Below are positions 14,998-16,751 of a stretch of 16,751 nt of DNA, piece after piece (within the stretch, counting starts at the first letter, position 1; each line of letters begins with the position of its first letter). Source of the DNA: an uncultured Peptostreptococcaceae bacterium (GTDB lineage Bacteria > Bacillota > Clostridia > Tissierellales > Peptoniphilaceae); NCBI GenBank assembly GCA_945910665.1, contig CAMDZK010000003.1, forward strand, positions 1 through 16,751, in the 5' to 3' direction. The notes below the pieces were generated by a model. That model did not search any database, was not told where the DNA came from, and saw nothing but the letters and a program-made list of their open reading frames with translations. The position numbers were made by a program, and so were the translations under genes.

Positions 14998-15321
14998 ATG
15001 AAGCACGAAGAAAAGAATATCATCATTCATGAATTGCGTACATTTTTAAATGAGGAGCAAAGGCTGACTAAATGGCCTGCCAAATATAAAAAGAAACTGT
15101 ATTTTCTTTATTGGATTAGCCATTTATTTGATGCGGACAAAACTTACACAGAAACTGAAGTCAATGAGATTCTCTATCAAACCCATACATTTAATGATCC
15201 AGCTCTCCTACGAAGAGAATTGTTTAGTCATGGATTTTTGAACCGCACGAAGGATTGTAGCTCCTATTGGGCAGAAGAGACGAACGATAACTTGCTTGAA
15301 TGTATTGAAAAATATATTTAA
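14998..15321 (+). CDS. DUF2087 domain protein
   Basis: Small basic/acidic cytoplasmic protein of 107 residues matching the DUF2087 pattern: WPAKYKKKLYFLYWISHLFD, then the YTETEVNEILYQTHTFNDPALLRREL block and HGFLNRTKDCSSYW. DUF2087 is often fused to or encoded beside transcription regulators and resembles a winged-helix fold, so a DNA-binding or regulatory role is plausible but unproven. ATG 14998 follows AGAGGTG by about six bases; an in-frame ATG at 14941 lies upstream of the promoter and is rejected. Single gene, divergent from ribU, ending at the terminator shared with tRNA-Pro. Confidence 0.85.
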   Translation: MKHEEKNIIIHELRTFLNEEQRLTKWPAKYKKKLYFLYWISHLFDADKTYTETEVNEILYQTHTFNDPALLRRELFSHGFLNRTKDCSSYWAEETNDNLLECIEKYI

Positions 15322-15329
15322 CCAAATAA

Positions 15330-15360
15330 AAAACACACTTTGAAATTCAAAGTGTGTTTT
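15330..15360. terminator. Bidirectional terminator between the DUF2087 gene and tRNA-Pro
   Basis: A 13-bp stem, AAAACACACTTTG with CAAAGTGTGTTTT (15330-15342 and 15348-15360), loop AAATT. For the tRNA the stem begins at the final A of the encoded CCA and is followed by T and TATTTGG. For DUF2087 it follows the TAA by 8 bases. Confidence 0.85.
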
Positions 15361-15436
15361 GGTCGGGGTGAGAGGATTCGAACCCCCGGCCCCATGGTCC
15401 CAAACCACGTGCGCTACCGGACTGCGCTACACCCCG
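15360..15436 (-). tRNA. tRNA-Pro (anticodon UGG)
   Basis: Read on the minus strand: acceptor CGGGGTG (15436-15430) pairs with CACCCCG (15370-15364); discriminator A and genome-encoded CCA follow (15363-15360). The D-arm contains AGCGCAGTCCGGTAGCGCA, the anticodon loop is TTTGGGA with anticodon TGG, and the T-arm holds GGGGGTTCGAATCC. 77 bases including CCA. Confidence 0.97.
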
Positions 15437-15451
15437 CCAATGACAAATACT

Positions 15452-15480
15452 AGTATAGTACTTTCGCATTCAAAATGCAA
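15452..15480 (-). promoter_or_regulatory. Promoter of tRNA-Pro
   Basis: Minus-strand TTGCAT (15480-15475), 17-base spacer, TATACT (15457-15452), about 16 bases upstream of the mature tRNA 5' end. Confidence 0.75.
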
Positions 15481-15558
15481 GTTTTTTTCAAAAGTTTTTT
15501 ACACGAATATTACACAACGTGCAAAAATCCATTCACTTTTATTTTTCCTGTTTTTCGT

Positions 15559-15564
15559 TATAAT
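15559..15564 (+). promoter_or_regulatory. Possible -10 of the tsaE-tsaB-rimI operon
   Basis: TATAAT at 15559-15564, 20 bases before the tsaE ATG. No good -35 at 16-18 bases, although the upstream DNA is very AT-rich. AGGATG lies between it and the start codon. Confidence 0.5.
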
Positions 15565-15584
15565 AGAGCGTAGGATGTGAAACT

Positions 15585-16016
15585 ATGAAATTTGAAATCG
15601 CGACAATCAATGAATTAAAAAAAGTAGCCCAAACCATTGCAGGCATCCTCCAAGCAGGAGATGTTCTTTCTTTGCGTGGGGATTTAGGGGCTGGAAAAAC
15701 GACCTTTGTGCAAGCCATCGCAAAAGCAATGGGTATTCATGAAAGGGTTACAAGTCCCACTTTTTCCCTTGTGAACTATTATGAAGGAACGCCTCCTCTC
15801 TGGCATCTCGATTTATATCGATTAGAAGCACCGGAAGAGTTAGAAGATATTGGTTACGAAGACTATTTCTATCCAGAAAACGCAATTACCTTCATTGAAT
15901 GGGCGGAAAAAGCGGACTATTATTTACCAGACGATGTATACGAAATCGACATCATCCACGAAGAGAATACACGTGCGATGACAATTGACCCACGTTTAGC
16001 TAGGAGAATGCCATGA
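15585..16016 (+). CDS. tsaE: tRNA t6A biosynthesis ATPase TsaE
   Basis: P-loop ATPase needed with TsaB and TsaD (and TsaC/YwlC, not in the window) to place threonylcarbamoyl on A37 of ANN-reading tRNAs. In 143 residues, the usual size, I see Walker A GDLGAGKTT at 32-40, the conserved VTSPTFSLVNYYEG (55-68) and HLDLYRL (74-80), then GYEDYF and ITFIEWAEKA. The start is ATG 15585 with AGGA upstream. The stop overlaps the tsaB start by four bases (ATGA), implying translational coupling. Confidence 0.96.
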   Translation: MKFEIATINELKKVAQTIAGILQAGDVLSLRGDLGAGKTTFVQAIAKAMGIHERVTSPTFSLVNYYEGTPPLWHLDLYRLEAPEELEDIGYEDYFYPENAITFIEWAEKADYYLPDDVYEIDIIHEENTRAMTIDPRLARRMP

Positions 16017-16612
16017 AAATCCTCGCATTGGATACGACAAGAAAAGTGAGCACTGTGAGTCTATGGGACACGGAAACAGATTCTTACACAACAAAGTCTT
16101 ATGAAGAAAGAAATAATGAAGGCCTCCTTCCAATGATCAGCGGACTGTTAGAAGAAAGCGGATATGCCCTTACTGCGATCGACCGACTGGGTGTATGTAT
16201 TGGTCCTGGATCCTTTACAGGGCTTCGCATTGGCGTAACGACCATGAAAAGTTTCGCACAAATGCTTGGTATTCCCGTTTTTGGTATTGGGCTTTTCGAA
16301 GCGATGAAAGAAGCTGCAAAAGAAGAGGGTACTCCCCTTCTCGATGCGCGCGGAGGCCGGGTCTACTATGACGACCAAGGGCAGGCAAAAATTGCCCAGT
16401 TTTCTGATCTAAACCTAGAAAAACCCATTTTATTTTCAAACGATCCATACACTGAAAAGATTAAAGAAGCCATTGTACTGGATGATTCACCCCTTTCAGA
16501 AATTATCGCTCAGCGCACAGCGCAAAAAGATGGCGATGGGGATTGGCGAAGCGTCTTCCCAGAATACGTGGGCGTGAGCCAAGCAGAACGCAATCGCAAA
16601 AAGGATGCCTAA
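16013..16612 (+). CDS. tsaB: tRNA t6A complex subunit TsaB
   Basis: Catalytically inactive ASKHA-fold partner that dimerises with TsaD in t6A synthesis. The family start MKILALDTTRKVSTVSL and the signature GPGSFTGLRIGVTTMKSFAQ region (split here as IGPGSFTGLRIG and FAQMLGIPVFGI) are clear, with LLDARGGRVYY further on. At 199 residues it is shorter than the typical 220-235, mostly in the C-terminal half. It overlaps tsaE by four bases, and its TAA shares one base with the rimI ATG (TAATG). Confidence 0.95.
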   Translation: MKILALDTTRKVSTVSLWDTETDSYTTKSYEERNNEGLLPMISGLLEESGYALTAIDRLGVCIGPGSFTGLRIGVTTMKSFAQMLGIPVFGIGLFEAMKEAAKEEGTPLLDARGGRVYYDDQGQAKIAQFSDLNLEKPILFSNDPYTEKIKEAIVLDDSPLSEIIAQRTAQKDGDGDWRSVFPEYVGVSQAERNRKKDA

Positions 16613-16751
16613 TGGATATTCGTGAATTGACGATTGAAGACATCCCCACATTATTAGAAATTGAAAAAGAAGCCTTCACTAGACCATGGACCCAAGGGAT
16701 GTTTGAGCAGGAACTGCAAAACCCACTGTCTCATAATTTGGTCATCGAAGA
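16612..16751 (+). CDS. rimI: Ribosomal protein S18 alanine N-acetyltransferase, 5' part
   Basis: Start of a GNAT-family acetyltransferase: only the first 46 codons are inside the window. MDIRELTIEDIPTLLEIEK, then EAFTRPWTQGMFEQEL is the usual RimI beginning (the FTxPWT.xxFxxEL helix). Its position directly after tsaB with a one-base stop/start overlap is the standard order, and tsaD would be expected next. The acetyl-CoA site lies beyond the right edge. Confidence 0.9.
   Translation, partial: MDIRELTIEDIPTLLEIEKEAFTRPWTQGMFEQELQNPLSHNLVIE

Noticed and set aside
15208..15408. Minus-strand frame across the DUF2087 end and tRNA-Pro
   Set aside because: It overlaps a clear tRNA and terminator; the typical artefact of translating a tRNA gene.

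Overview
The window looks like ordinary chromosome from a low- to mid-GC Gram-positive bacterium (Bacillota). Supporting signs are strong AGGAGG-type ribosome sites, the hpf-secA-prfB order, an FMN riboswitch in front of a RibU-type riboflavin carrier, a long-form hibernation factor, and tsaE-tsaB-rimI. A Clostridia/Tissierellia-like anaerobe is my guess, but the sequence does not settle the genus. I see no prophage, insertion sequence or CRISPR array.

Layout. Positions 1-4426 (minus strand) hold hpf, then secA and prfB; prfB is cut by the left edge and carries the classic autoregulatory +1 frameshift site. Positions 4427-4745 are a divergent intergenic region with four same-direction DnaA-box-like nonamers. 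Positions 4746-8614 (plus) hold an FUSC/aromatic-acid-exporter-like membrane protein, an S9 peptidase broken by one in-frame amber codon, and a YihY/BrkB-family membrane protein. Positions 8640-11788 (minus) form a tight operon: DUF3841 protein, SAM-dependent methyltransferase, ABC exporter. Positions 11789-12123 hold that operon's promoter and, upstream, a candidate small transcript ending in a terminator. Positions 12124-12417 (plus) carry a lipoprotein start whose later part looks degenerate. Positions 12448-14735 (minus) hold a PepT-like M20 peptidase, a small membrane-anchored protein and ribU with its FMN riboswitch at about 14764-14930. Positions 14998-15321 (plus) encode a DUF2087 protein, followed by tRNA-Pro(UGG) on the minus strand. 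Positions 15585-16751 (plus) hold tsaE, tsaB and the start of rimI.

How it works together. hpf/secA/prfB cover ribosome hibernation, protein export and translation termination. tsaE/tsaB/rimI are the usual t6A tRNA-modification and ribosomal-protein acetylation cluster. RibU is controlled by FMN through transcription attenuation. Terminators are strikingly compact: several hairpins are built out of the stop codons of the genes they end, two of them serve convergent gene pairs, and another starts in the encoded CCA of the tRNA.

The items most worth a second look are the amber codon splitting the peptidase catalytic triad, the DnaA-box cluster, the small transcript upstream of the DUF3841-methyltransferase-ABC operon, and the terminator in front of the M20 peptidase start. 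I did not find a clearly new large system; the DUF3841 operon is the nearest candidate.
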